Part shown: positions 9,447 through 18,171 of the stretch, piece by piece
Position numbering within the stretch: position 1 is the stretch's first letter
How the letters are laid out: each line of letters opens with the position of its first letter
Assembly (NCBI RefSeq): GCF_031157835.1
Contig: NZ_JAVIDR010000005.1
Coordinates: 1-64,000, forward strand
Length of the DNA: 64,000 nucleotides
DNA from: Acinetobacter rudis
GTDB lineage: Bacteria > Pseudomonadota > Gammaproteobacteria > Pseudomonadales > Moraxellaceae
Reading direction: 5' to 3'
Translations under genes and position numbers: made by a program
Notes under the pieces: generated by a model
Seen by the model: the letters and a program-made list of their open reading frames with translations, nothing else
The model's database searches: none
What the model was told of the DNA's origin: nothing

Positions 9447-10016
9447 TTAAATATTTTGATGTTCAATCCACTGTATTGAATCAACACGAATTAACTTACA
9501 AGCACCATCTCCCACACCATTCCAATCCAATGCCGATTTCCACACTAGGTCACGATCATTAATCTGCACGAGATCTCCTTCTAAACGGACCAAATCACCA
9601 CGTTTAACCTGTTTTATTTGGCGCGCAATTTCAGGATTAGCTGGAATAATATGCATATTACTCACCAACTGAGTAGCCAATTGCGGATGAATCGGAGGAT
9701 GTGGCATCTTCCAGTTTAAATAACGATCATATTGATTGATTGAAATTTGTCGTGCAATATCTGGCGCAGTAAACATACCACGCGTTACTGCAAAATCTAT
9801 TGGTGAAAATTTAGCTTGTTCATCATCATGATATTCTTTAGAACCGAGTATACGAAACTGACCTTCAAAAGGTTCAAGCACAGACATCTGCTGGCTTTTC
9901 AAAGTTGGAGCTAAACCATTTGCAATATTATAGGCACTTGATGCCGCATGTACCTGTAAACCACTACATAGCAATATGGTAATAGCCACAGCATGTTTAA
10001 ACTGAATGAATTTCAT
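9447..10016 (-). CDS. Exported protein, unknown function
   Basis: The 189-residue product has a clear signal peptide (MKFIQFKHAVAITILL, then an AQA-like site near VHAASS). The mature protein contains PHPPIHPQLATQLVSNMH and ends in a beta-rich segment, KRGDLVRLEGDLVQIN followed by a GDGACKLI motif near the C-terminus. I recall similar GACEL/GACKL endings in uncharacterised periplasmic proteins of gammaproteobacteria but cannot name a family. The frame opens at 10034, but AGGGGA lies just before the second Met, so I place the start at 10016. Periplasmic location is inferred from the leader. Confidence 0.65.
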   Translation of the reverse strand: MKFIQFKHAVAITILLCSGLQVHAASSAYNIANGLAPTLKSQQMSVLEPFEGQFRILGSKEYHDDEQAKFSPIDFAVTRGMFTAPDIARQISINQYDRYLNWKMPHPPIHPQLATQLVSNMHIIPANPEIARQIKQVKRGDLVRLEGDLVQINDRDLVWKSALDWNGVGDGACKLIRVDSIQWIEHQNI

Positions 10017-10243
10017 CTTGCATCCCCTGATCACCAGTAACGAATGCTTTTCAATATATTGTTCAATAAATGCTTTTCTTAGGACGTTCGTTATAAACGT
10101 ATCGCTTTCTCTACTACAGTAAAGAACAAATATTAATTAGCTAAAATGATGCTAACCAACATTTCGATTACACTCTGTCATATATTTGTCACTCTAATAG
10201 CAAGAAGAAACAGAACTAATATAAAGGACTGGTTTTACTCTTT

Positions 10244-10711
10244 TTAATCATCAAAATTAATTCTTAAAGTTTCAAAACGTACACGCCCCTGCGCAATCGC
10301 CTCAGCAATTGCCTGTTGTCCTTTACTCAAACGAGCTCCGCCACTTTTAATATCAATAAAAATCACATCTATATCTTCCGCATGACCATCACCATCTCGA
10401 AAGTCGCTATACCCATCAAAGACAATATAATCCACGGGATCACCTAAAAATTTGGCATCACTAGGTAGATATTGAAATTCTGGAAGTAAGGGTGCGAGTT
10501 GCTCTGCCATTTTACCTTTGAGTACGGCTCTGCTTGTATTCACACTGCTTTTTCTTGCCTTGGTTAATTGTTGTTGATGTTCTAATTCTAATTCCGCAAT
10601 ATATTTTTCATACTCAGCCTTAATTCTTGAGTTTCGACTGGAAAACAGCAATACATATGTCAATAATGCTCCTAACACCATCCCAATTAATATAGCGGCA
10701 CTCACTGACAT
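10244..10711 (-). CDS. Holliday junction resolvase-related protein, membrane-anchored
   Basis: The 155-residue product has a single N-terminal membrane helix (about 4-23), then a charged helical stretch likely to form a coiled coil (about 28-55, RIKAEYEKYIAELELEHQQQ), then a PD-(D/E)XK-like nuclease core. In that core I see DPVDYIVFDGYSD at about 91-103 and IDVIFIDIKSGGARLSKGQ at about 113-131, which matches the acidic, IDxK pattern of the Endonuc_Holl (Holliday-junction-resolvase-related) family. Whether it cleaves junctions is untested in this family as far as I know. It is divergent from an orphan ParA, with 133 nt between the start codons. The anchored layout is odd for a DNA repair enzyme. 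Confidence 0.75.
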   Translation of the reverse strand: MSVSAAILIGMVLGALLTYVLLFSSRNSRIKAEYEKYIAELELEHQQQLTKARKSSVNTSRAVLKGKMAEQLAPLLPEFQYLPSDAKFLGDPVDYIVFDGYSDFRDGDGHAEDIDVIFIDIKSGGARLSKGQQAIAEAIAQGRVRFETLRINFDD

Positions 10712-10844
10712 CTTATATCCTTCAATTTTCAGTAATATTTTCTAATTAACACTAAATATAAACTTTATTTATATCACATCATTTTCAACCTAAAATGATG
10801 TAAGCTAATAACAAAGCTCACATGACCTGATTCAACGTAATAAT

Positions 10845-11489
10845 ATGAAAACGATACTAATTGCAAACCAAAAAGGTGGCTGCGGTAAGACTTTAACTGC
10901 AATCACACTCGCCTCAGCACTGGCCCATAAGAACTATAAAGTTGCTCTTGCAGATGCTGATAATCAGAAGTCTGCTTTACATTGGTTAAAACAACGTGGT
11001 GAACAAAGTCCAACTATTTTAAGCTTAGATTGGCGTAATGAGAAATCAATTGGTGATGCACCTAAAAAGTTAGATTATTTAATCATCGATGCGCCTGGTG
11101 CATTAAGTGGTGAGCATGCTGAACAACTGATTAGTGAATGCCATGCCATCGTCACGCCATTACAACCTTCATTTTTTGATATCGATAGTACGCGACGTTT
11201 TTTAAAACATATTCAAGATATTAAACGTATTCGTAAAGGTAAAGTGGAAATTCACCTCATCGCCAATCGTATTAAAGCCAACAGCTCAAGTTCTAAAAAT
11301 ATTCAAGATTTCTTTGAGAAAATTGAACAACAACCCACAGCTTGGATTTCAGAACGAAGTATTTATAGCCAATTGGCAATGCAAGGTCTGACTATTTTTG
11401 ACCGTAGCCAAAAGCATATTCTGGCAATCCAACAACAATGGCAACCACTCTTAGATGCTTTAATTGATGATCCCACTGATTGGTTTTAA
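10845..11489 (+). CDS. Orphan ParA-family ATPase
   Basis: This is a 214-residue ParA/MinD-superfamily P-loop ATPase. The deviant Walker A motif NQKGGCGKT spans about 8-16 with the signature Lys10 and Lys15. ALADADNQKSALHW at about 34-47 is the switch/A' region and LDYLIIDAPG at about 76-85 is Walker B. There is no N-terminal DNA-binding domain, as in short ParA proteins. No parB gene or obvious centromere-like repeats are nearby, so a role in chromosome or plasmid segregation is not supported here; positioning of another cell structure is equally possible. It may share a control region with the divergent nuclease-like gene. Confidence 0.85.
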   Translation: MKTILIANQKGGCGKTLTAITLASALAHKNYKVALADADNQKSALHWLKQRGEQSPTILSLDWRNEKSIGDAPKKLDYLIIDAPGALSGEHAEQLISECHAIVTPLQPSFFDIDSTRRFLKHIQDIKRIRKGKVEIHLIANRIKANSSSSKNIQDFFEKIEQQPTAWISERSIYSQLAMQGLTIFDRSQKHILAIQQQWQPLLDALIDDPTDWF

Positions 11490-11600
11490 TTCACAAATTA
11501 TTGTCATTTAATCGGATTACAACATTCAATCATAATTATTTGCATGTTGTTGTACATTATCTGCTTAAATTACCAGATAACTCATATTAAAGAGAATAGA

Positions 11601-12695
11601 GTGTACGAAATACCCACTTTAAAACGAATTTTATTTTTTGGTCTGTGTTTTACGCTCATTTATCTGGGCTTTGATGTTGTTAAGTATTTTATTGTCCCAG
11701 TGCTTTGGGCCAGTATTATTGCTTATATGACATGGCCAATTTATAAATACATTATGCGGCGTTGTGGCGAACAACGTGTAAATTTAAGTGCAACACTCAT
11801 GATTAGTTTAGTCATTGTAGTCATTGGTGTGCCTCTTGTTTTTGCCATTTTTCTTCTTCAGCTAGAAGGACGCAATCTATATTTCGACTTACATAGTCAA
11901 TTGTCGTCTGGACACTTTCAATTACCCACTTTTATTGCACAGTTTCCTATCATTGGGCCAATCATTACTGAAAGTGTAAATGAAATAAATGCAAACCCTG
12001 CCGCCCTCACTCAAACCATTAATACCTGGATTCAAGGCCATCTTAATTATGGCAAGATTGTTGTCGGTGAAATTAGTAAAAACTTAATTAAATTTGGTTT
12101 TGTTATTTTTACCCTTTTCTTTTTCTATCGTGATGGTCGAACCATTTTACAGCAGGTCAGCGCAGCCTTAGAAAATATCATTGGACCACGTATTCATCAT
12201 TATCTCGATACCATCTCTGAGACAACACGTGCTGTTGTTTATGGTATTGGTTTAACAGCAGTTGCTCAGGCAATCTTAGCAGGCCTTAGTTACTTTGTTG
12301 CGGGTGTTCCTAACCCAATGCTATTAACCATTGTGACTTTCTTTTTTGCCTTAATTCCTTTTGGTACACCTGTCGCGTATGGTGCTGTATCTTTATGGCT
12401 ACTCTCTCAAGGTCAAATGATTGAAGCTATTGGTGTGATGTTATGGGGCGTATGTATTGTGAGTACATCAGACAACGTTATTCGCCCATTGGTCATTTCA
12501 GGCGCAACTCAAATTCCTTTCCTGCTCATCATGTTCGGTGTATTAGGTGGAATCAGCAGTTTTGGTTTTGTTGGCTTATTTATTGGTCCTGTCATCTTGG
12601 CAATATTGTTAGCAATCTGGCGTGAATGGATACATGAAAGCCAAAAACCACAGCTAGAACCAACAGAGCAACTTGATCACAAAGACTTATCTTAA
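11601..12695 (+). CDS. AI-2E family transporter (PerM/YdiK-like)
   Basis: This is an inner-membrane permease of the AI-2E transporter family (PF01594; TqsA, YdiK and PerM group) with about eight membrane helices over 364 residues. The family features are the long central hydrophilic loop (about 85-150) and the C-terminal conserved block GVLGGISSFGFVGLFIGPVI. The frame extends to an ATG at 11544, but a GTG at 11601 preceded by AGAGAATAGA gives the usual family N-terminus and length, so I prefer it; 11544 remains possible. Substrates of family members differ and are mostly unknown, including export of small molecules and Na+/Li+-H+ antiport in some, so none is assigned. Confidence 0.85.
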   Translation: MYEIPTLKRILFFGLCFTLIYLGFDVVKYFIVPVLWASIIAYMTWPIYKYIMRRCGEQRVNLSATLMISLVIVVIGVPLVFAIFLLQLEGRNLYFDLHSQLSSGHFQLPTFIAQFPIIGPIITESVNEINANPAALTQTINTWIQGHLNYGKIVVGEISKNLIKFGFVIFTLFFFYRDGRTILQQVSAALENIIGPRIHHYLDTISETTRAVVYGIGLTAVAQAILAGLSYFVAGVPNPMLLTIVTFFFALIPFGTPVAYGAVSLWLLSQGQMIEAIGVMLWGVCIVSTSDNVIRPLVISGATQIPFLLIMFGVLGGISSFGFVGLFIGPVILAILLAIWREWIHESQKPQLEPTEQLDHKDLS

Positions 12696-12762
12696 AAAAT
12701 CAAGCCCTATACTTTAAAAGCACCGACTATGGAGCAACTCACTTTTAAACGAGAACGAAAAT

Positions 12763-13329
12763 ATGACAAATATACCTGCGGTAGTTAAAGCTGTTAGATT
12801 ACCAGCAACCATTGCCTTACTGATTGTGATGGCAGGTTGTAGCACGTTAAATAAAGAGAAACAAACTACGCTACAACGTCAAGCTATTAATTTACATCAA
12901 GTTTCAGCTCAAGGTGTTCATGAAGTGGTTGGTACTGTTTACTTAAGTGATAGCACACAGGGCTTAAAAATTGACACTGAGCTAACAAAAATACCAGCGG
13001 GAATCCATGGGTTTCATATTCATGAAAATGGATCATGTGCAGCAGCTGAAAAAGATGGAAAAATGATTGCTGCCCAAGCTGCTGGAGGACACTTCAATCC
13101 GCTCAAAGTTGTACATGGCGATGAAAAAACAGGACATTTAGGTGATTTACCTCCCCTGACTTTTAATCAAAATGGTGAAAGTAACATGACAGTATATGCT
13201 CCCCGCTTAAAAAGAGCTGATATTCAAGGGCTAGCGCTCATGTTGCATGCTGGTGGTGACAACCATTCTGATCATCCAGAACCACTCGGCGGTGGTGGAG
13301 CACGTATTGCTTGTGGCGTTATTCGTTAA
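12763..13329 (+). CDS. sodC: Cu/Zn superoxide dismutase, predicted lipoprotein
   Basis: It dismutates superoxide to oxygen and hydrogen peroxide in the periplasm. The 188-residue product has the full set of metal ligands: His85 and His87 in HGFHIHENGSC, His110 in GGHFNP (bridging), His118, His125 and Asp128 in GHLGDLP, and His162 in MLHAGGDNHSDHP. Cys92 and Cys184 can form the structural disulfide. The leader ends in a lipobox (IVMAGC, Cys26), so the enzyme should be anchored to a membrane instead of being freely soluble. It is a single gene between the permease and the YccS-like gene. Confidence 0.94.
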   Translation: MTNIPAVVKAVRLPATIALLIVMAGCSTLNKEKQTTLQRQAINLHQVSAQGVHEVVGTVYLSDSTQGLKIDTELTKIPAGIHGFHIHENGSCAAAEKDGKMIAAQAAGGHFNPLKVVHGDEKTGHLGDLPPLTFNQNGESNMTVYAPRLKRADIQGLALMLHAGGDNHSDHPEPLGGGGARIACGVIR

Positions 13330-13464
13330 GCATCACTAATCCCTGTGGATATCACTTGAGATATCCACAGTCTACTTGCATTCGCCCTTAATACTAAAAA
13401 TAGATTGACTGTAAAATATATTCATAGCAGGCTGTAATGAAGATAAGGTCATCTTTCGATAAAA

Positions 13465-15615
13465 ATGCAATCTAAACCCTCACTGTTACAACAACTTTTT
13501 TCAAACTCTTTATGGGTATATTGCATACAAATTTTTATTGTTCTCTCTGGAACAACATTAGGCTTATTTTTTCTTGGCCATGAACCACTGATTATTCCTG
13601 TAACACTTGGTGCAATCGCAACTGCGCTTACCGATTTTGATGATCGATTAAGTATCCGTTTACGTAATCTAGTTTATGTTTGCATTTTATTTTTTGGTGT
13701 GAGCAGTATTTTAGAACTACTCCACCCTTATCAACTTTTATCAATTCTATATTTATCTTGTTCAAGTGCTTTATTTATACTGATGGGTGCCTTAGGACAG
13801 CGCTATGCCACCATCTCTTTTGGTACGATATTACTCTCTATCTACACTTTGTTTGGCATTGGAGAATATAATCACTGGTACACACAACCCAGTTACTTTG
13901 TACTGGGCGCTTTATATTATGGCTTGAGTGCAATTATTTTTTATTTACTCAAACCTACTCAGGCCATTCAAGACAATTTAGCCCAGTCCTTTGAAGAACT
14001 AGCCAAACTCTTCCGTATCAAAGCAAAATTATTTGACCCTGATAACACCATAAAAGTCGAACAATTACTTTACCAACTATCTTTACAAAACAGTCAAGTT
14101 GTACAAAGTTTAAACTTGAGTAAACGCACATTACTCACCAGATTAAAGGCTTCTCGCGCCAATAAAAAAACCATTGAATCGCTAGAATTATATTTTTTAG
14201 CCCAAGATATTCATGAACAAGCCACTTCAAATTACTTACATTACCAACAGATTCAACAACAATTTAGCCGCACAGATGTTATTTTTCGGATTCAAAAGAA
14301 TATCCATTTTTTAGCAACAGCTTGTGAACACGTTGCCACTTCCATTTTACAACAGCATGAATATATTCCTGATCCAGAGCATGAATATGCCTTAACCCAA
14401 CTCCAATACTCCATTAATGATTGGACAAAAGCCCACCCAAACAATATTGAAGTCAAAAATTTACAGCTCATTCTTAAGAATTTGACCACTTTATTTGAGC
14501 AACTCAATCGCTTAAATAAACATGCACCATTCATAGAAAATTCATCTCGTCCTCTACTTGCCGAAATTAATTTACTCGATGATGATATTCAAAACCTAAC
14601 AGACTTATGGTTAAAAATAAAACAACAGCTTAATCCGCAATCGGCCTTATTTCGTCACGCTGTACGTATTGGCTTTGTGTTTGCTGCAGGTTCACTCTTA
14701 TCTTTATTGCCTTTTGCTAAGCATGGCTATTGGATATTACTCACCAGTTTATTTGTATGCCAAATCAGTTACTTTGCAACTAAAAGTCGATTAAAACTCA
14801 GGACATTGGGCACAATTTTAGGGGTAATTATAGGCGTACCTGTTTTATATTTAGTGCCGAGTGTTGAAGGGCAACTTATTCTCACCATTATTTTTGGTGT
14901 TTGTTTCTTTTATCTGCGCTCTAAAAAATATGCTATGGCGACACTCATGGCAACCCTAATGGTCATGCTCATCTTCAATCTAAAAGGTGCAGGTTATAGC
15001 ATAATGCTACCGCGAGTTATTGATACTTTATTAGGTTGCTTTGTGGCTTGGTTTGCGGTCAGTTTTATCTGGCCAGACTGGAACTTTCGTAATATTTCAC
15101 GCAATATTCAGCGCAATTTAACGAGTAATTTAGAATATTTTGATGCTGTTGTACAACAATACCAAACCGGTCGAAACAACAGTATCCATTATCAACACGT
15201 TCGTCGTGCTGCACATAATGCACAAATCGAATTATCAAATATGATTTCTAGCCTCAGTACCGAACCCAATCCCAATGCGGAGTTGGTACAAACTGCTTTT
15301 CGTTATCTCGTCTATAGCCACAGCCAATTAAGCTATATTTCGGCTTTGGGTAGCCATCGCCTACAGCTAAATGATTCTCTCTTGCTAGATTTGATGTCGA
15401 GTTGCCAATCTATTCTCAAGCAAAGCCTATTAGAACAACATCATCCTAATAGTGATTTATTAACACAGAAACTTAAAGAAATTGAAGAGTTAGGACAAAA
15501 GAATGAACATACTGAATATTTAGCATTAATTTTAAAACAACTTAGTTTATTACTTGAAACTTTACCAGAATTAGCCCGACTCAAGAACCAACTGCTTCAA
15601 TTAGAAATTCGTTGA
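13465..15615 (+). CDS. yccS: FUSC/YccS-family inner-membrane protein
   Basis: The 716-residue product matches the YccS/YhfK group of the fusaric-acid-resistance-like superfamily. Two membrane blocks (about 15-165 and 395-530) are each followed by a long soluble helical domain (about 170-390 and 540-716). The first membrane block includes LGAIATALTDFDDRL, typical of YccS. The second block includes KHGYWILLTSLFVCQISYFAT and ends with WPDW. Members are thought to act in efflux of aromatic acids or similar compounds, but the substrate of YccS is not established. It appears monocistronic and is closed by a stem-loop just after the stop. Confidence 0.85.
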   Translation: MQSKPSLLQQLFSNSLWVYCIQIFIVLSGTTLGLFFLGHEPLIIPVTLGAIATALTDFDDRLSIRLRNLVYVCILFFGVSSILELLHPYQLLSILYLSCSSALFILMGALGQRYATISFGTILLSIYTLFGIGEYNHWYTQPSYFVLGALYYGLSAIIFYLLKPTQAIQDNLAQSFEELAKLFRIKAKLFDPDNTIKVEQLLYQLSLQNSQVVQSLNLSKRTLLTRLKASRANKKTIESLELYFLAQDIHEQATSNYLHYQQIQQQFSRTDVIFRIQKNIHFLATACEHVATSILQQHEYIPDPEHEYALTQLQYSINDWTKAHPNNIEVKNLQLILKNLTTLFEQLNRLNKHAPFIENSSRPLLAEINLLDDDIQNLTDLWLKIKQQLNPQSALFRHAVRIGFVFAAGSLLSLLPFAKHGYWILLTSLFVCQISYFATKSRLKLRTLGTILGVIIGVPVLYLVPSVEGQLILTIIFGVCFFYLRSKKYAMATLMATLMVMLIFNLKGAGYSIMLPRVIDTLLGCFVAWFAVSFIWPDWNFRNISRNIQRNLTSNLEYFDAVVQQYQTGRNNSIHYQHVRRAAHNAQIELSNMISSLSTEPNPNAELVQTAFRYLVYSHSQLSYISALGSHRLQLNDSLLLDLMSSCQSILKQSLLEQHHPNSDLLTQKLKEIEELGQKNEHTEYLALILKQLSLLLETLPELARLKNQLLQLEIR

Positions 15616-15641
15616 GCCCAAACGCATTTGGGCTCACATTT
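15614..15641 (+). terminator. Stem-loop after the yccS-like gene
   Basis: GAGCCCAAA at 15614-15622 pairs perfectly with TTTGGGCTC at 15627-15635 over a CGCA tetraloop. The stem begins inside the stop codon. Only a weak T-rich stretch (ACATTTATAA) follows. It lies between convergent genes. Confidence 0.5.
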
Positions 15642-15667
15642 ATAACAAGTGGATTTTAAAGAATGAA

Positions 15668-16897
15668 CTAGAAAAGTCCTTGTTCAACACGCTGTTTCAT
15701 TTCCTTTTTCAGAGCCTTACGTGGGAAACCAAACCACATTAGCACCAAGAAGAAACAACATAAGCTGTATGCCAGAATATGAAATTCAATGTAAAGCACT
15801 CGTGCAGCTTCTAAAATAAAAAAGAAAGAGAACATCATCAGCATTGATACAGCTGCCGCGACCGTTCCCTTAGAAACATCTGAAGACATTAAGGCAAAAC
15901 GATACATGACAGAAAAACTAATTCCCTCACCAAAACTGATTAAACTCATTCCGATGATCAGGCTCCAAATAAAATAGTCCTGCCAGATTGTGCCTAAGAC
16001 TAAAACAACTGCGCCCAACAACATAATTGGTACACCAACCATTATTGTTTTCCCTAAAGCATATTTATCAATGACTTTAATTAATACAACATTACCTAAA
16101 ATCAATGCACCCAAAATAGGGAATTGAGCTAGGCCATAGTCAAAACTACTCAAACCTAGCTCTTCAACCATCATAATCGGTGATAGTGCAATCCACAGCA
16201 TTAACGGCATCGTAAGCATAGGTAAAGCAAAAGCTAAAGATAAGAAGCGACGGTTTCTATAGACTTGGGAAAAGTCTTTAAAGATGTAGCGAAATGAACG
16301 AGTAATTTCTGGCTTAGGTGCGTTTGGCATTTTATATTTCAAACCAAACCAACTCATAAAAGCGAGGAAGGCTATACCAATAAAACCCCAATGCCAAGAA
16401 ATGTGATCAATCATTGCAGCTCCCACCACTGGGCCGAGCAAAGGAGCAAGTAAAGAGATATTCGCCATCAAGGACATCACTTTAATTGCATCACGTTCTG
16501 CAAAAATCTCTTGAATTGCAGCGTAACCCACTGCAGAAATTACAGTTAGCCCGACACCTTGTAAGAATCGCAAAACTAAAAATTGATAAATATCCTGAGT
16601 GAATAAAATCAGTAAACAGCAAACAACAAAAAACAGTACGCCTGTAAGTAATACAGGTTTACGACCTAATCGATCAGAGAGTGGCCCAAGTAACCAAGCA
16701 ACACAGGCTCCCCCCAAGAGGTAAAAGGACATCGATGAAGGTGCCCAAACACTACTTACTCCGAATTCGCGTGTGATCGCCAACATCGCTGGTTGAATCA
16801 AATCATTCCCGATGTATACGGAAAATTCAAATAAGACCAATGCCAGCGGAAACATCAGCGTGGCGCGACTCAAGCTCACAGTTGAAGCATTCTGCAT
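15668..16897 (-). CDS. craA: CraA/MdfA-type MFS multidrug efflux pump
   Basis: This is a 12-helix major facilitator drug/H+ antiporter of 409 residues. TM1 carries the acidic pair typical of MdfA (Glu24 and Asp32 in LFEFSVYIGNDLIQ). Motif A is GPLSDRLGRKP, motif B is LRFLQGVGLTVISAVGYA, and the antiporter motif C is LLAPLLGPVVGAAM. The sequence strongly resembles the A. baumannii chloramphenicol pump CraA as I remember it, including WAPSSMSFYLLGGA and SSDVSKGTVAAAVSML. The frame opens at 16954, but MQNASTVSLSRATLMFP at 16897 gives the family N-terminus and length. Expected activity is chloramphenicol and possibly wider drug export; the exact spectrum is inference. Confidence 0.85.
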   Translation of the reverse strand: MQNASTVSLSRATLMFPLALVLFEFSVYIGNDLIQPAMLAITREFGVSSVWAPSSMSFYLLGGACVAWLLGPLSDRLGRKPVLLTGVLFFVVCCLLILFTQDIYQFLVLRFLQGVGLTVISAVGYAAIQEIFAERDAIKVMSLMANISLLAPLLGPVVGAAMIDHISWHWGFIGIAFLAFMSWFGLKYKMPNAPKPEITRSFRYIFKDFSQVYRNRRFLSLAFALPMLTMPLMLWIALSPIMMVEELGLSSFDYGLAQFPILGALILGNVVLIKVIDKYALGKTIMVGVPIMLLGAVVLVLGTIWQDYFIWSLIIGMSLISFGEGISFSVMYRFALMSSDVSKGTVAAAVSMLMMFSFFFILEAARVLYIEFHILAYSLCCFFLVLMWFGFPRKALKKEMKQRVEQGLF

Positions 16898-17209
16898 TAT
16901 AAATTTCTCATTATAAATCAACATGCTAAAGAAGACCTGTATAAGATCAAGCACAATAATGTTGATTATAGATATGGATAAAATTGAATAAAAAACACAC
17001 TATTAACTAGCGATGACACACACCGTATTCACAAGGTGTTTAGATCTAGAACAGAAAGGAGATATTTATTTTGAACAAAACGATTGTTTTGACTAGAGCC
17101 GCATTTTAACAATGCCCACTTTAATGTGCTAGTATTTTTTTATTATTACTCTGCAAACGACTCTAAATAATCTATCACAGCATTGAAACTGTGATAGACC
17201 TTTTTGCAA
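16898..17209. other. Intergenic region upstream of craA
   Basis: These 312 nt lie between the craA-like start and the end of mlaB. They hold the craA promoter region (AT-rich, with a TATAAT-like element at about 16968-16973 on the minus strand but no clear -35) and the mla stem-loop at 17171-17198. No gene is visible. Confidence 0.4.
17171..17203. terminator. Stem-loop at the end of the mla operon
   Basis: TCTATCACAG at 17171-17180 and CTGTGATAGA at 17189-17198 form a perfect 10-bp stem with an 8-nt loop. Reading the minus strand (after mlaB) it is followed by TTATTTAG, and on the plus strand by CCTTTTT. It is most likely the mla operon terminator, possibly working both ways. Confidence 0.6.
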
Positions 17210-17497
17210 TCAGATGATTTGTAAATGATCTGTTAAATGGCTTGCTTCAATAATTTTCAGCATTTTTTCTGGCACAGCAGTAAAAATAAGACCTTTCGCC
17301 TCAGGTGTTTGACGCAACCAACGCACCAAAACTGCTAATGCAATGGTATTCGCAGACTTTAACTCAGATAAGTTTACAGTCAATGGAAAGCTGTGCTGCT
17401 TTTCAATTATAGTGCGACCAGCCAAATACACCTGCTGAGCATTTTCAAAGTTAATTTCACCAGAAACGTGACATTGTTGATCTTTAAATTCAATCAC
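17210..17497 (-). CDS. mlaB: MlaB STAS-domain protein
   Basis: This is the cytoplasmic STAS-domain partner of the MlaFEDB phospholipid transporter, which binds the MlaF ATPase and stabilises the complex. The 95-residue product has the STAS pattern: a beta strand QCHVSGEINFEN, a nucleotide-site-like region NLSELKSANTIALAVLVRWLRQ (about 42-63) and a C-terminal helix with KMLKIIEASHL. It is read from a GTG start at 17497 with AGG six nt upstream. It is the last gene of the mla operon, 24 nt after mlaC. Confidence 0.9.
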   Translation of the reverse strand: MIEFKDQQCHVSGEINFENAQQVYLAGRTIIEKQHSFPLTVNLSELKSANTIALAVLVRWLRQTPEAKGLIFTAVPEKMLKIIEASHLTDHLQII

Positions 17498-17521
17498 TCT
17501 GTACCTACTGTCTATCTGCCA

Positions 17522-18151
17522 TTATTTTTTATTTACAGCTGCTTCTGCATCTGGTTTAAAGCTAGAAATCGCTTTATCGATATTACCGCCATTGCTCTTC
17601 ACGTTAGCAGCAAACTGATTACGGAACTGTAAGCCAAGATCAATACCAGAAACGTTTACGTTTCTAATTTTCCATTGGTTATTACTATCAGCCAACTGGA
17701 ATGATACTGGAATTTTTTCCCCATTGTTATTGAAGTCAATCGTTACAACAGGAAACTTGCTACCAGACTCCTTATAAGGACGCATGGTATAACTTTGGTT
17801 TGAGTACTTAGCAAAAGCTGAACCATAGTTTTCAATCAGAGTTTCACGGAAATTTTTCTCAAATTGAGCACGTTGCGCAGCAGTACTATATTGATTTGTT
17901 GCATACGTACCCATGACTGTACGTGTAAATGCTTGTGAATCAATATATGGATCTAAGTTTTGACGTACCAAAGCTTTTACCACTGCTGGATTTTTAAGCT
18001 TAGCTTGATCTGCTTTAAGGCGTACAATTAAATTATCTGCAACACGCTTTACAAATGCTGGAGGGGTCTCACTCGGTGCTGCAAATGCATTGCTCATAAG
18101 CATGCTAGACAATACACCTGCAGTTAAAGTCGTTTTTAAAAACATATTCAT
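17522..18151 (-). CDS. mlaC: MlaC periplasmic phospholipid-binding protein
   Basis: MlaC shuttles phospholipid across the periplasm between the outer-membrane MlaA complex and the inner-membrane MlaFEDB complex. The 209-residue product has a signal peptide ending MSNAFA-APSE and a Tol-Tol/MlaC domain with the family features DPYIDSQAFTRTVMG, QFEKNFRETLIENYG and KIRNVNVSGIDLGLQFRNQF. It is 20 nt downstream of mlaD in the same operon. Confidence 0.94.
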   Translation of the reverse strand: MNMFLKTTLTAGVLSSMLMSNAFAAPSETPPAFVKRVADNLIVRLKADQAKLKNPAVVKALVRQNLDPYIDSQAFTRTVMGTYATNQYSTAAQRAQFEKNFRETLIENYGSAFAKYSNQSYTMRPYKESGSKFPVVTIDFNNNGEKIPVSFQLADSNNQWKIRNVNVSGIDLGLQFRNQFAANVKSNGGNIDKAISSFKPDAEAAVNKK

Positions 18152-18171
18152 TTCAGAGATTCCTCTTGAGC

